DNA of 64,000 nucleotides, taken from positions 53,845-117,844 of the forward strand of contig CAYFTL010000002.1 in assembly GCA_964346145.1 (NCBI GenBank), given 5' to 3'. The notes beneath the pieces were generated by a model. It saw only the letters and a list, made by a program, of their open reading frames with translations, searched no databases and was not told the origin of the DNA. The DNA is from CAYFTL01 sp964346145. GTDB lineage: Bacteria > Bacillota > Clostridia > Christensenellales > Aristaeellaceae. This document shows positions 1 through 8,697 of this stretch, one piece after another; within the stretch, counting starts at the first letter, position 1; the number at the start of each line of letters is the position of its first letter. Made by a program: the position numbers and the translations under genes.

Positions 1-12
1 GCGTGCAGTACG

Positions 13-705
13 ATGGCTGAGCACAGGCAAAACCGTGAGCGCGCTGCGGCGGGCGGGCGCGGCAAAAGCACTGCTGTCCGACCTGGGAAGGCAAATACCG
101 CGGCTACGAGCAAAAAAGCACAGGTTCAAAAAGGCGACTTATCGCCTGGTGCGAGGCGCAGGCGCGCTGAGCTCAAGCGACGGCGGGAACGCAGGCGCAA
201 GCGCCAGCTGGTCTACCGGTGGTTGCTGGCCGTGGTGGCGGCGCTGGTGATCGCCCTTTTGATACGCGGTTACGTGTTCGAGATTGTACGCATACAAGGC
301 CCGTCGATGAATGATACCCTGGCCGGCGGAGATTTTGTGCTTATTACCAAGTTTGACTACAAGCTGCGGGAGCCACAGCCCTTTGAGGTAGTTTATTGCA
401 GTTTCCCCAACCAGGCGGGCTCTTTCGTAAAGCGCATTGTGGCCAAACCTGGCGATACGCTGGCGATACAGGATGGCAAAACGCTGGTGAACGGGCAAGA
501 GGTTTCAGAACCGTATGTCGATTATCCAGCCCAAAGCGATTACGGGCCGGTGGTGCTGGGCGAAGACCAGTATTTTGTGATGGGCGACAACCGGGCGCGC
601 AGCAACGACAGCCGATCCAGCGAGGTGGGGGTTTTGTCCCGGGACCGCATACACGGCAAGGTGCGCAGCATCGTGTGGCCGCCCAACCACTCGCGCGGGA
701 TTTGA
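13..705 (+). CDS. lepB: Signal peptidase I, first of three tandem copies
   Basis: Type I signal peptidase, a membrane-bound serine protease that removes signal peptides from exported proteins outside the membrane. The 230-residue product has an unusually long, very basic N-terminus (about residues 1-66), one membrane segment (67-86), then the catalytic domain. Ser98 lies in GPSM and the general-base Lys140 in FVKRI; the GDNR box is at 191-194, followed by NDSR. It is followed by two paralogues on the same strand with 37- and 49-base gaps, so the three are probably cotranscribed. No Shine-Dalgarno is visible in the 12 bases before this ATG and the frame is open to the window edge, so the true start may lie upstream. 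The family call is firm; which substrates this copy handles cannot be told. Confidence 0.93.
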   Translation: MAEHRQNRERAAAGGRGKSTAVRPGKANTAATSKKAQVQKGDLSPGARRRRAELKRRRERRRKRQLVYRWLLAVVAALVIALLIRGYVFEIVRIQGPSMNDTLAGGDFVLITKFDYKLREPQPFEVVYCSFPNQAGSFVKRIVAKPGDTLAIQDGKTLVNGQEVSEPYVDYPAQSDYGPVVLGEDQYFVMGDNRARSNDSRSSEVGVLSRDRIHGKVRSIVWPPNHSRGI

Positions 706-742
706 AAATTGCCGGTAAAGCAAAAAAGGAGCAACCGTGTGA

Positions 743-1381
743 ATGAAACCGAGAGAACAGGATTGTTTTGAGGAGAGATGTGATTCTGAAGCCGAGCCGG
801 GCGAAGCGGATAAGGGGCAGAAGGCCGCTGGGCTGTGTGCAGCGTTGGCTAAGGACCGGATCAAAAGTGAAATTCGCGGCTGGGTGATTGCATTTTTTCT
901 GGCGGTAGCGGTGTTTTTTTTGCTGAGGTATTTGGTGTTCACCGTGATTCGGGTGGAGGGCGATTCCATGTATGGTACGCTGCACCACAAGGACCGGCTT
1001 TTTGTGACGGTGTACGACGGAAAATGGGGACTGGGCGATATTGAGCGGGGGGATGTGGTCATTTGCCACTATCCCAATAGAAAGCCAACTTTTGTCAAGC
1101 GCGTCATCGGCATGCCCGGCGACACGCTTTGGATCAAGAGCGGTACGGTTTTTATAAACGGCGAAGCAATGGAGTTGCCCGAGGGGGCGGTGGAGCCCAG
1201 CAAGGGCGAACAGCTGGCCCCGATAGAGCTTAAAGAGGATGAATACTACGTGATCGGCGACAACCGAAAGGACAGCAACGACAGCCGCAACCCCAAGGTG
1301 GGGCCGATTGGCCGCGATGCCATTGTGGGCAAGGTGCGCGCGATATGGTGGCCGTTGAACCGGATGCAAGCGGTAAAGTAG
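743..1381 (+). CDS. lepB: Signal peptidase I, second tandem copy
   Basis: Second signal peptidase I, 212 residues. The cytoplasmic N-terminus (1-45) is acidic and mixed in charge, unlike the basic tail of the first copy. The membrane segment is about 46-66, catalytic Ser75 lies in GDSM, Lys119 in FVKRV and the GDNR box at 172-175. All catalytic residues are present, so the copy should be active. An AAGGAG ribosome binding site lies about 11 bases before the ATG. The first copy ends 37 bases upstream and the third begins 49 bases downstream, which suggests one transcript. The three copies differ mainly in the N-terminal tail and in the loop after the Lys box, which may give different substrate preference or regulation; that is inference. 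Confidence 0.94.
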   Translation: MKPREQDCFEERCDSEAEPGEADKGQKAAGLCAALAKDRIKSEIRGWVIAFFLAVAVFFLLRYLVFTVIRVEGDSMYGTLHHKDRLFVTVYDGKWGLGDIERGDVVICHYPNRKPTFVKRVIGMPGDTLWIKSGTVFINGEAMELPEGAVEPSKGEQLAPIELKEDEYYVIGDNRKDSNDSRNPKVGPIGRDAIVGKVRAIWWPLNRMQAVK

Positions 1382-1430
1382 CTGGGAAGTAGCAGAATAC
1401 AAGCTTGAGCACAGAAAGGAATTTTTTTCC

Positions 1431-2141
1431 ATGAAACACGAAGACGAACGCGATTTGGAAATTATAAAAACCGAGGCCCAAGAATCGGTGGAGGAACAGC
1501 AGGACGAGCGCGCAGCCGGGCAGGCTGCGGAAGATGGCCACGACGCTCTTATTGAGGAGCCGGTTGGGCAAGGGGCAGAAAACCAGGCGGAGCAGGCCGC
1601 ACCCAAGAAATCGCTGGGCCGCAATATTTTGGAGTGGATACTTTCTATTGGAGCGGCGCTGTTGATTGTGATTCTGATTCGCAGCTTTTTGTTTACGATG
1701 ATTCGGGTGGAGGGGCCTTCGATGGAGGACACTCTGCTTGAAAAGGACCGGCTGGTGGTTACGATCCTTGATATGAAGATCAACGGGCCACAGCGGTTTG
1801 ACGTGGTCATCACCAAATTTCCGGAAGATGTAGAAAACGGAATTCGCAAACGCTATGTGAAGCGCGTCATCGGCATGCCTGGCGAGACGATCGAGATTCG
1901 CGATGGGCAGACTTACATAAACGGTGAAGCGCTGGAAGAGCCCTATTTGGATGAAGGGATGACGATGCGCGATTTCGGGCCTGTTAAGCTGGGCGAGGAC
2001 AGCTATTTTGTGATGGGCGACAACCGAAACAACAGCCACGACAGCCGATCGGCCGATGTGGGTCCGATTTCCCGCAGCCTGTTCATAGGAAAGGCGCGCT
2101 TTACGGTGTGGCCTTTCGACCGCTGGGGCAGCGTGGAATAA
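1431..2141 (+). CDS. lepB: Signal peptidase I, third tandem copy
   Basis: Third signal peptidase I, 236 residues. The cytoplasmic tail (1-60) is strongly acidic and rich in Glu, Gln and Ala, in contrast to the Arg/Lys tail of the first copy. The membrane segment is about 66-86. Catalytic Ser97 lies in GPSM, Lys144 in YVKRV and the GDNR box at 196-199, with HDSR following. An AAAGGA ribosome binding site precedes the ATG with a longish spacer. The gene is last in the three-gene run and is followed by a strong hairpin terminator at 2220-2262. Firmicutes often carry several Sip paralogues, but a direct tandem of three with differently charged tails is worth noting. Confidence 0.94.
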   Translation: MKHEDERDLEIIKTEAQESVEEQQDERAAGQAAEDGHDALIEEPVGQGAENQAEQAAPKKSLGRNILEWILSIGAALLIVILIRSFLFTMIRVEGPSMEDTLLEKDRLVVTILDMKINGPQRFDVVITKFPEDVENGIRKRYVKRVIGMPGETIEIRDGQTYINGEALEEPYLDEGMTMRDFGPVKLGEDSYFVMGDNRNNSHDSRSADVGPISRSLFIGKARFTVWPFDRWGSVE

Positions 2142-2219
2142 GGCTGTGTTGCGTTTTGCATCATGCCGGATTTGTAAAAGGCTGGACGAGCAGTTTGCAG
2201 AAGATCCAAAGGATTTGAT

Positions 2220-2262
2220 AAAAGAACAGGGCATCCGTTTGAAGCGGATGCCCTGTTCTTTT
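2220..2262. terminator. Bidirectional terminator between lepB cluster and gyrA
   Basis: A perfect 18-base inverted repeat (2220-2237 and 2245-2262, loop of seven) has A-rich and T-rich outer flanks. It can terminate the plus-strand signal peptidase transcript. On the minus strand it starts one base past the gyrA stop codon, so it also serves gyrA. Confidence 0.9.
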
Positions 2263-2263
2263 A

Positions 2264-4870
2264 TTATTCGTCTTGCGGTTCGGGGTTTTCTTCGAGGTCT
2301 TGTACTAGCCTGTCCAGCGCGTCGGGTTCATCCGAGGCTGTGGTTGCAATCGATTGCAAGTCGGTGTCGACGGCATCGGTTGCTTGGAAGTCATCGGCTG
2401 TTGCTGTTTCTTCGGTGGACTCGATTTCGTCATCCTCATCTTCGGCTTCGGCGCGGGCAACGCTGACCACCTGGGCATCCTCTTGCACCCGCATCAGGCG
2501 CACGCCCTGGGTGTTGCGCCCCTGGGAGGAAATGGATTCCACCGGGGTGCGGATGATGATGCCGTCGTCGGTGATGAGCAACACGTCTTCATCTTCGTAG
2601 ACCAGCATTTGCCCTACCAGGTCACCGGTTTTTTCGGTCAGGTTGATGGCGCGAACGCCCTTGCCGCCACGGCTCTGCATGCGGTATTCCTCGATTTCGG
2701 TGCGCTTGCCATACCCTAAGCTGGTGATGGAAAGCACCTGGGTATCGGGTGCGACGATGGACATATCCACAACTTGGTCGCCCGGATCCAGTTGGATGGC
2801 GCGCACGCCCATGGAAGCGCGCCCGGTGGCGCGTACGTCCGATTCGGCAAAGCGGATGGCCATGCCCTTGTGGGTGCCGATGAGGATTTGGTCGTCTCCT
2901 TGGGTGATGGCGACGCCGATCAGTTCATCGTCGTCGCGCAGCACGATGGCGATTAGGCCGCTGCGGCGCAGGTTGATAAACTCGTTGAGCGCGGTACGCT
3001 TGATGGTGCCGCTTCGGGTAGCCATGAGCAGGAAGTGGCCCTGATCCTTATCGTCGGGCACGGGCAACATGGCGGTAACCTTTTCCCCGGGCTCCAGTTG
3101 CAAAAGATTCACGATGGCGGTTCCGCGGGCTGTGCGCCCGGCCTCGGGAATCTGATAACAGTACAGCTGATAACAGCGGCCGCGATCGGTGAAGAACATG
3201 ATGGAATCGTGGGTGGATGTGACAAACATTTTATCCACAAAATCCTCTTCCCGGGTGGTTGTGCCGGTAATTCCTCTGCCGCCGCGGTGTTGAGCGCGGT
3301 AGGTGGACTTGGGCAAGCGCTTCACATAGCCGAAGCGGGTCATAGTGACCACCATATCTTCTTGCTGGATCAAGTCCATGATATCGATATCGTCTTCGGC
3401 CGGAGCGATTTCGCTGCGGCGCTCGTCGGCATAGCGGCGGCGTATTTCCAAGATTTCTTCCCGCACGATGGCCAGCACCATGCTTTCGTCGGCCAGTATC
3501 TGGCGGAAGTGGGCGATCTGCTTGTTGAGTTCGTCGAATTCCAGTTCCAGCTTTTCGCGCTCCAGCCCGGTCAGGCGCTGCATGCGCATGTCCAAAATGG
3601 CTTGAGCCTGGCGCTCCGAAAGGGAGAAGTTTTCCATGAGTCCTTGGCGGGCGTCCTGGGTGGTGCGGGAAGCGCGGATCAAGGCGATGACCGCATCAAT
3701 CCGGTCGAGGGCAATCAGCAGCCCCTCCAGAATATGGGCGCGGGCTTCGGCCTTGTTTAAGTCGTAGCGGGTGCGCCGGGTGACCACATCCACCTGGTGA
3801 TCCAGGTAGTAGCGCAGAATTTGCTGCAGCGGCAACAATTTGGGCTCGCCGTCCACAAGTGCGATCATGATGGCGCCGAAGGTTTCCTGCATTTGGGTGT
3901 GTTTAAAAAGATAGTTGAGCACCACGTAGGCGTTTACATCCCGCTTGAGCTCGACCACGATGCGCATGCCTTCCCGGTCGGATTCGTCCCGGATGTCGGA
4001 TATGCCTTCCAGCCGCTTTTCGTGCACCAGTTCGGCAATCTTTTCCACCAGTTTGGCTTTATTCACCATGTAGGGAATTTCGGTTACCACGATGCGCTGA
4101 CGGCCGTTGTCCATCTCTTCGATGGCGGTACGCGCCCGGGTTACGATGCGGCCGCGACCGGTGGTATAGGCCGAACGGATACCGCTTTTGCCCATGATGA
4201 TGCCGCCGGTGGGGAAGTCGGGCCCTTTGATGATTTGCATAAGATCTTCGGGCGTGCAGTCCGGGTGGTCGATCATGTGCACTACGCCGTCGATCACTTC
4301 GCCCAGGTTGTGGGGCGGAATGTTGGTGGTCATGCCCACGGCGATACCGCTGGAGCCGTTGACCAGAAGGTTTGGAAAGCGGGCGGGCAACACGGCGGGT
4401 TGCTGCAAAGTTTCGTCAAAGTTGGGGTAGAAATCCACGGTTTCCTTTTCCAGGTCGGTTACCATTTCCATGGCCAACTTGGACAGGCGCGCTTCGGTGT
4501 AGCGCATGGCGGCGGCGCCGTCGCCGTCCACCGAACCGAAGTTGCCCTGGCCTTCCACCAGCATGTAGCGAGTGGAGAAATCCTGAGCCAGGCGAACCAT
4601 GGCGTCGTATACGGCGATGTCACCGTGGGGGTGGAATTTACCCAACACATCGCCCACGATACGGGCCGATTTTCGGAAGGGTTTATCGGGCGTCATGCCC
4701 AGTTCCACCATGGAATACAGTATGCGCCGGTGCACCGGCTTCAGGCCGTCGCGCACATCGGGCAGTGCCCGGCTAACGATAACCGCCATGGCGTACGAGA
4801 TAAAAGATTTTTTGAACTCGTGCTCCATGTCGATGGGCATTAGCTGGCCGATATTGTTGTCTTGTTCCAA
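2264..4870 (-). CDS. gyrA: DNA gyrase subunit A
   Basis: Breakage-reunion subunit of DNA gyrase, which introduces negative supercoils as an A2B2 complex with GyrB. The product has 868 residues. The catalytic tyrosine is Tyr124 in AMRYTEA. The quinolone-resistance region reads HPHGDIAVYD, with Ile85 where susceptible enzymes usually have Ser or Thr (E. coli Ser83, C. difficile Thr82); the second hotspot, Asp89, is kept. The C-terminal domain has a GyrA-box-like QSRGGKG at about 732-738 and then a long acidic tail from about 800. The start is TTG, chosen because a GAGGTG ribosome binding site lies about nine bases before it and the protein then begins at the usual family position. gyrB lies 78 bases upstream on the same strand, so the two are probably cotranscribed. 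Confidence 0.97.
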   Translation of the reverse strand: MEQDNNIGQLMPIDMEHEFKKSFISYAMAVIVSRALPDVRDGLKPVHRRILYSMVELGMTPDKPFRKSARIVGDVLGKFHPHGDIAVYDAMVRLAQDFSTRYMLVEGQGNFGSVDGDGAAAMRYTEARLSKLAMEMVTDLEKETVDFYPNFDETLQQPAVLPARFPNLLVNGSSGIAVGMTTNIPPHNLGEVIDGVVHMIDHPDCTPEDLMQIIKGPDFPTGGIIMGKSGIRSAYTTGRGRIVTRARTAIEEMDNGRQRIVVTEIPYMVNKAKLVEKIAELVHEKRLEGISDIRDESDREGMRIVVELKRDVNAYVVLNYLFKHTQMQETFGAIMIALVDGEPKLLPLQQILRYYLDHQVDVVTRRTRYDLNKAEARAHILEGLLIALDRIDAVIALIRASRTTQDARQGLMENFSLSERQAQAILDMRMQRLTGLEREKLELEFDELNKQIAHFRQILADESMVLAIVREEILEIRRRYADERRSEIAPAEDDIDIMDLIQQEDMVVTMTRFGYVKRLPKSTYRAQHRGGRGITGTTTREEDFVDKMFVTSTHDSIMFFTDRGRCYQLYCYQIPEAGRTARGTAIVNLLQLEPGEKVTAMLPVPDDKDQGHFLLMATRSGTIKRTALNEFINLRRSGLIAIVLRDDDELIGVAITQGDDQILIGTHKGMAIRFAESDVRATGRASMGVRAIQLDPGDQVVDMSIVAPDTQVLSITSLGYGKRTEIEEYRMQSRGGKGVRAINLTEKTGDLVGQMLVYEDEDVLLITDDGIIIRTPVESISSQGRNTQGVRLMRVQEDAQVVSVARAEAEDEDDEIESTEETATADDFQATDAVDTDLQSIATTASDEPDALDRLVQDLEENPEPQDE

Positions 4871-4948
4871 CGAAAAAACACCTCACGATCCGGACGCGCC
4901 GTGCGCGCCCAGCAAATTGCTATTTGAAGGAAAGATGGCGGCAGTTTT

Positions 4949-6901
4949 TTAAATATCCAGATCTACGACCATCTTGCAGTTTTCTTCGATAAATTCACGC
5001 CGGGGTTCCACTTCATCGCCCATGAGCAGGGTCATGGTTTGGTCGGAGGCGATGGCGTCTTCCACCGTGACCTGGTACATGGAACGGGTCGCCGGATTCA
5101 TGGTGGTGTCCCACAGCTGTTCGGCGCTCATTTCACCCAGGCCTTTGTAACGCTGAATTTCGGGCTTGGATTCGCGCCCGATTTGATCCAGAAGTTGCTG
5201 AAGCTCATCGTCGGAGTACACGTAGTACTCTTTCTTGCCCTTGCTGACTTTGTAAAGCGGCGGCCGGGCGATGTACACATAGCCGCCTTCGATGAGGCCG
5301 GGCATGAAGCGGTAGAAGAAGGTGAGCAGCAAAATACGAATGTGGCTGCCGTCCACGTCGGCGTCGGTCATGCAAACGATTCGGTGGTAGCGCAGCTTTT
5401 CGGGATCGAATTCGTTGCCGAATCCGCCGCCAAAGGCGGTGATCATGGCCTTGATTTCGGCGTTGGCCAATATGCGGTCCATGCGGGTTTTTTCTACGTT
5501 TAGAATTTTGCCGCGCAAGGGCAATATGGCCTGAAAATGGCGGTCGCGTCCGGTCTTGGCCGAGCCGCCCGCAGAGTCGCCCTCTACGATGAAGATTTCC
5601 GACTTGCTGGGATCGCGCTCGGAGCAGTCGGCCAGCTTGCCGGGCAGCGCACCCGACTCCAGAACGGTTTTGCGCCGGGTCAGATCGCGGGCCTTGCGCG
5701 CGGCTTCCCGGGCGCGGGCTGCGGTTAAGCACTTATCCAGCAAAGTGCGGCCCACCTGGGGATTTTCTTCCAGGTGGATGGTCAGCTGCTCGGCCACCAT
5801 GCTCTCGACGATTTGGCGGATTTCGCTGTTGCCCAACTTGGATTTGGTTTGGCCTTCGAATTGGGGCTCGTGCAGTTTGACTGATACGATGGCGGTTAGG
5901 CCCTCGCGCACATCTTCCCCGGTAAGGTTGGAATCGGCAGGCTTGATGGCGCCCGACTTGCGGCCGTAGTCGTTGATGACGCGGGTTAGCGCGCGCCGGA
6001 AGCCTTCCAGGTGGGTACCGCCTTCGGGGGTGTGGATGTTGTTGGCAAAACAAAATACGCTTTCGTTGAAGCCGTCGTTCCACTGCATGGACACTTCCAC
6101 CATTACGTCGGCTTTAACGCCTTCGATGTAGATGGGCGGCTTAAAGAGTTTGCCCTTGTGGCGGTTTAAATATTCCACGAAGGAGATGATTCCGCCCTCG
6201 TAGTGGTGAACGATTTCTTTGGGTTCTTCGCTTCGCTCGTCGCGTAGCTCAATGCGCACGCCCTTGTTTAAGAAGGCCATTTCGCGAAAGCGGGTGCTCA
6301 GCGTTTCGTATTCAAAAAGGTCGGTTTCAAATATACCGGGTTCGGGATCTTCGTGGGTTTTCACGTCGGGCCAGAACCGTATGGTGGTGCCGGTGCGCTC
6401 GGTTTGGCCGACCACCTTTAAATCATAAAGTATTTTGCCGCGCTCGTATTCTTGCTGGTAGATTTGCCCGTCTTGGTAGACGTTTACCTGCATATGGCTG
6501 GACAGGGCATTTACCACCGAGGCGCCAACGCCGTGAAGGCCGCCCGACACCTTGTAGCCCGAACCGCCGAATTTTCCGCCTGCGTGCAGAACGGTTAGAC
6601 ACACTTCCACCGCGGGGCGGTTCATTTTGGGATGGATGCCCACAGGAAAGCCGCGGCCGTTGTCTACTACGCTGACCGAGCGGTCGGCGTGCAGCGTGAC
6701 CTTGATGGTATCGCAGAAGCCGGCCAGGGCTTCATCGATGGCGTTGTCCACGATTTCGTACACCAAGTGGTGCAGGCCACGTTCGTCGGTGGAGCCGATA
6801 TACATGCCCGGGCGTTTGCGCACGGCTTCCAGCCCTTCGAGTACCTGTATTTGACTTTCGTCGTAGTCGTTGTTGGTTACGGTTGGATTAATATTTTCCA
6901 T
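4949..6901 (-). CDS. gyrB: DNA gyrase subunit B
   Basis: ATPase subunit of DNA gyrase, 650 residues, the usual length for Gram-positive GyrB. The N-terminal GHKL ATPase domain holds EIVDNAIDEA and GRGFPVG; the transducer domain follows; the TOPRIM domain holds EGDSAGGSAK and the metal-binding DADVDGSH motif; the protein ends in a LDI motif. The start ATG has an AGAGGTGA ribosome binding site seven to eight bases upstream. gyrB precedes gyrA, the common Gram-positive order, but neither dnaA, dnaN nor recF is in the window, so the pair is not shown to sit at an origin. Confidence 0.97.
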   Translation of the reverse strand: MENINPTVTNNDYDESQIQVLEGLEAVRKRPGMYIGSTDERGLHHLVYEIVDNAIDEALAGFCDTIKVTLHADRSVSVVDNGRGFPVGIHPKMNRPAVEVCLTVLHAGGKFGGSGYKVSGGLHGVGASVVNALSSHMQVNVYQDGQIYQQEYERGKILYDLKVVGQTERTGTTIRFWPDVKTHEDPEPGIFETDLFEYETLSTRFREMAFLNKGVRIELRDERSEEPKEIVHHYEGGIISFVEYLNRHKGKLFKPPIYIEGVKADVMVEVSMQWNDGFNESVFCFANNIHTPEGGTHLEGFRRALTRVINDYGRKSGAIKPADSNLTGEDVREGLTAIVSVKLHEPQFEGQTKSKLGNSEIRQIVESMVAEQLTIHLEENPQVGRTLLDKCLTAARAREAARKARDLTRRKTVLESGALPGKLADCSERDPSKSEIFIVEGDSAGGSAKTGRDRHFQAILPLRGKILNVEKTRMDRILANAEIKAMITAFGGGFGNEFDPEKLRYHRIVCMTDADVDGSHIRILLLTFFYRFMPGLIEGGYVYIARPPLYKVSKGKKEYYVYSDDELQQLLDQIGRESKPEIQRYKGLGEMSAEQLWDTTMNPATRSMYQVTVEDAIASDQTMTLLMGDEVEPRREFIEENCKMVVDLDI

Positions 6902-6985
6902 AGTTCACCTCTAAAAAAGTTGCGTGGTGCAAGAGAAGAAAAACGCGCGGATTGCGCGAATCTTTTACAAAATATCTACTATATA

Positions 6986-7014
6986 AGTATACCATAAAAG
7001 TGCAGTTTTTTCCA
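6986..7014 (-). promoter_or_regulatory. Candidate sigma-A promoter of gyrBA
   Basis: On the minus strand TATACT (6986-6991) lies 17 bases after TGGAAA (7009-7014), about 85 bases ahead of the gyrB start. The -10 is good and the -35 matches four of six bases. Confidence 0.5.
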
Positions 7015-7081
7015 GCGTTGACAGACCTTATTCAATATTTCGCCGATGACTATTTTGGGTGTGATATGTGGAAAAATAGTT

Positions 7082-7110
7082 TTGACATTTTTTATGGGTT
7101 TTTCTATAAT
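7082..7110 (+). promoter_or_regulatory. Consensus sigma-A promoter of the DUF1538/P-II operon
   Basis: TTGACA (7082-7087) and TATAAT (7105-7110) are both perfect consensus hexamers separated by exactly 17 bases. The promoter lies about 49 bases ahead of the DUF1538 start codon. Confidence 0.88.
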
Positions 7111-7112
7111 GA

Positions 7113-7124
7113 AATTCATGAATT
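7113..7124. promoter_or_regulatory. Palindrome at the predicted transcription start (possible operator)
   Basis: AATTCATGAATT is a perfect 12-base palindrome starting three bases after the -10 box, so it covers the expected start of transcription. A repressor bound here would block the strong promoter. No regulator is identified, and such an AT-rich palindrome could occur by chance. Confidence 0.35.
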
Positions 7125-7158
7125 CATTACAATAAGCTTACGAAGGGAGGATTATATT

Positions 7159-8697
7159 TTGAGCAAGAATTTACTTTTAAAGCTCAAAGAAGCGTTGACC
7201 TCGGTGCTGCCGATAACCATCATCGTGCTGATTTTGCACTTCACCATCGCACCCATGTCCGGGTTTGCGATTGTCATGTTTATTGCTGGTGCTGTGATGC
7301 TGGTGCTGGGCATGGGCGTGTTTTCGCTGGGGGTAGACCTGTCCATGATGCCGATGGGCGAGCAAGTGGGTGGTGGTTTGACCAAGACCCGCAAGCTTTG
7401 GCTGATGGTGATTGCCTGCTTTATCATGGGGGCGCTGGTCACGATCGCGGAACCGGATTTGCAGGTGCTGGGCGACCAGGTGCCCGCATTTCCTCGGGAG
7501 ATCTTGATCGGAACTGTGGCGATTGGGGTGGGCATATTTTTGGTGGTTGCGATGCTACGCATCGTGTTTCAAGTCAAGATGTCGTACCTGTTGATCGGCG
7601 TTTATGCGCTGATTTTTGCCATCGCTGCATTTGCCAAGCCTGCATTTTTGCCGGTGGCGTTCGACTCGGGTGGCGTGACCACAGGGCCGATTACCACGCC
7701 GTTTATCATTGCGCTGGGCATCGGCATCGCGGCCGTTCGCGGCGGCAAGAGCACCGAGGAGGACAGTTTTGGCTTGGTGGGGCTGTGCTCTGCGGGGCCC
7801 ATCTTGGCGGTGCTTATATTGGGGCTGTTCTTTGACCCCAACGCGGCCGACTTTCCACCACCCGAAGCGGTGATCGCCGAAAGCTGGGGACAGCTATTCG
7901 GCCTGTTTGGAAAAGGTTTTCCGCTGTATTTTAAAGAAGTGCTGTTGGCGCTTTTGCCCATAGGGTTTTTCTTTATATTGTTTCAGGTTTTTATGCTCAA
8001 GCTTCCCAAACGCCAGTTGGGTAAAATCGGCATAGGGTTTGGATACACGGTGTTGGGCTTGGTGCTGTTTTTAACGGGGGTTAACGTGGCCTTTCTGCCT
8101 GCTGGCAAGCTGCTGGGTGAGACGATCGCTAAAGTGAGCTACAACTGGATTCTGATCCCCATAGGGATGGTAATAGGCTTCTTTATCGTTGCTGCCGAGC
8201 CGGCGGTGCACGTGCTCAACGATCAGGTGGAGGATTTGACCAATGGCGCGATCACCAAAAAAGCCATGCTCGGCGCGCTGTCCATCGGCATGTCGGTTTC
8301 CTTGGCGCTGGCGATGACGCGGGTGCTGACCGGCGTTAGCATATGGTATTTTTTGGTGCCCGGATACGTGATTGCTTTGATACTTTCGCTGTTTGTGCCC
8401 CAGGTCTTTACTGCGGTCGCCTTTGATTCGGGCGGTGTGGCCTCCGGACCTATGACGGCGACCTTCCTTTTACCCTTTGCCATGGGCGCCTGCGAAGCCG
8501 TGGGCGGCAACCTGATGACCGATGCTTTTGGCATTGTGGCTATGGTGGCCATGACCCCGCTGATTACTGTACAGATTATGGGTTTGATTTACCAGATTAA
8601 GCTGCGCAAAAATCCGCCGGAGGTTGCGCTGGATCAGCAGGCGGACGACGAGATTATCGACCTGACCGAAGAGGCTCAGGCCAAGGAGGGAGAATAA
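7159..8697 (+). CDS. DUF1538 family integral membrane protein
   Basis: Polytopic membrane protein of the DUF1538 family, function unknown. From the TTG start (GGGAGG ribosome binding site ahead, then MSKNLLL) it has 512 residues; the frame is open further upstream but without a matching site. It is an internal duplication: AEPxxxVLxDQV occurs at about 98-108 and 347-357, and FDSGGVxxGP at 168-177 and 422-431. Each half is almost entirely hydrophobic helices, with a short acidic cytosolic tail at the end. The paired Gly-rich re-entrant-like motifs resemble the architecture of duplicated channels or carriers, but no substrate can be assigned. Its stop overlaps the start of a P-II-like gene by one base and a second P-II-like gene follows, so the membrane protein is probably controlled by these sensors. 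Confidence 0.88.
   Translation: MSKNLLLKLKEALTSVLPITIIVLILHFTIAPMSGFAIVMFIAGAVMLVLGMGVFSLGVDLSMMPMGEQVGGGLTKTRKLWLMVIACFIMGALVTIAEPDLQVLGDQVPAFPREILIGTVAIGVGIFLVVAMLRIVFQVKMSYLLIGVYALIFAIAAFAKPAFLPVAFDSGGVTTGPITTPFIIALGIGIAAVRGGKSTEEDSFGLVGLCSAGPILAVLILGLFFDPNAADFPPPEAVIAESWGQLFGLFGKGFPLYFKEVLLALLPIGFFFILFQVFMLKLPKRQLGKIGIGFGYTVLGLVLFLTGVNVAFLPAGKLLGETIAKVSYNWILIPIGMVIGFFIVAAEPAVHVLNDQVEDLTNGAITKKAMLGALSIGMSVSLALAMTRVLTGVSIWYFLVPGYVIALILSLFVPQVFTAVAFDSGGVASGPMTATFLLPFAMGACEAVGGNLMTDAFGIVAMVAMTPLITVQIMGLIYQIKLRKNPPEVALDQQADDEIIDLTEEAQAKEGE

Noticed and set aside
344..1849. Minus-strand open frame of 501 codons opposite the signal peptidase genes
   Set aside because: It covers three genes with intact active sites on the plus strand and shows no domain of its own.
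3797..4843. Plus-strand open frame of 348 codons inside gyrA
   Set aside because: It is antisense to a clear gyrA, His/Gly-rich as expected for a mirrored codon pattern, and has no ribosome binding site.
2264..7158. Replication origin near gyrBA
   Set aside because: No dnaA, dnaN, recF or rpmH gene and no cluster of DnaA boxes is visible. The gyr genes alone do not mark oriC.
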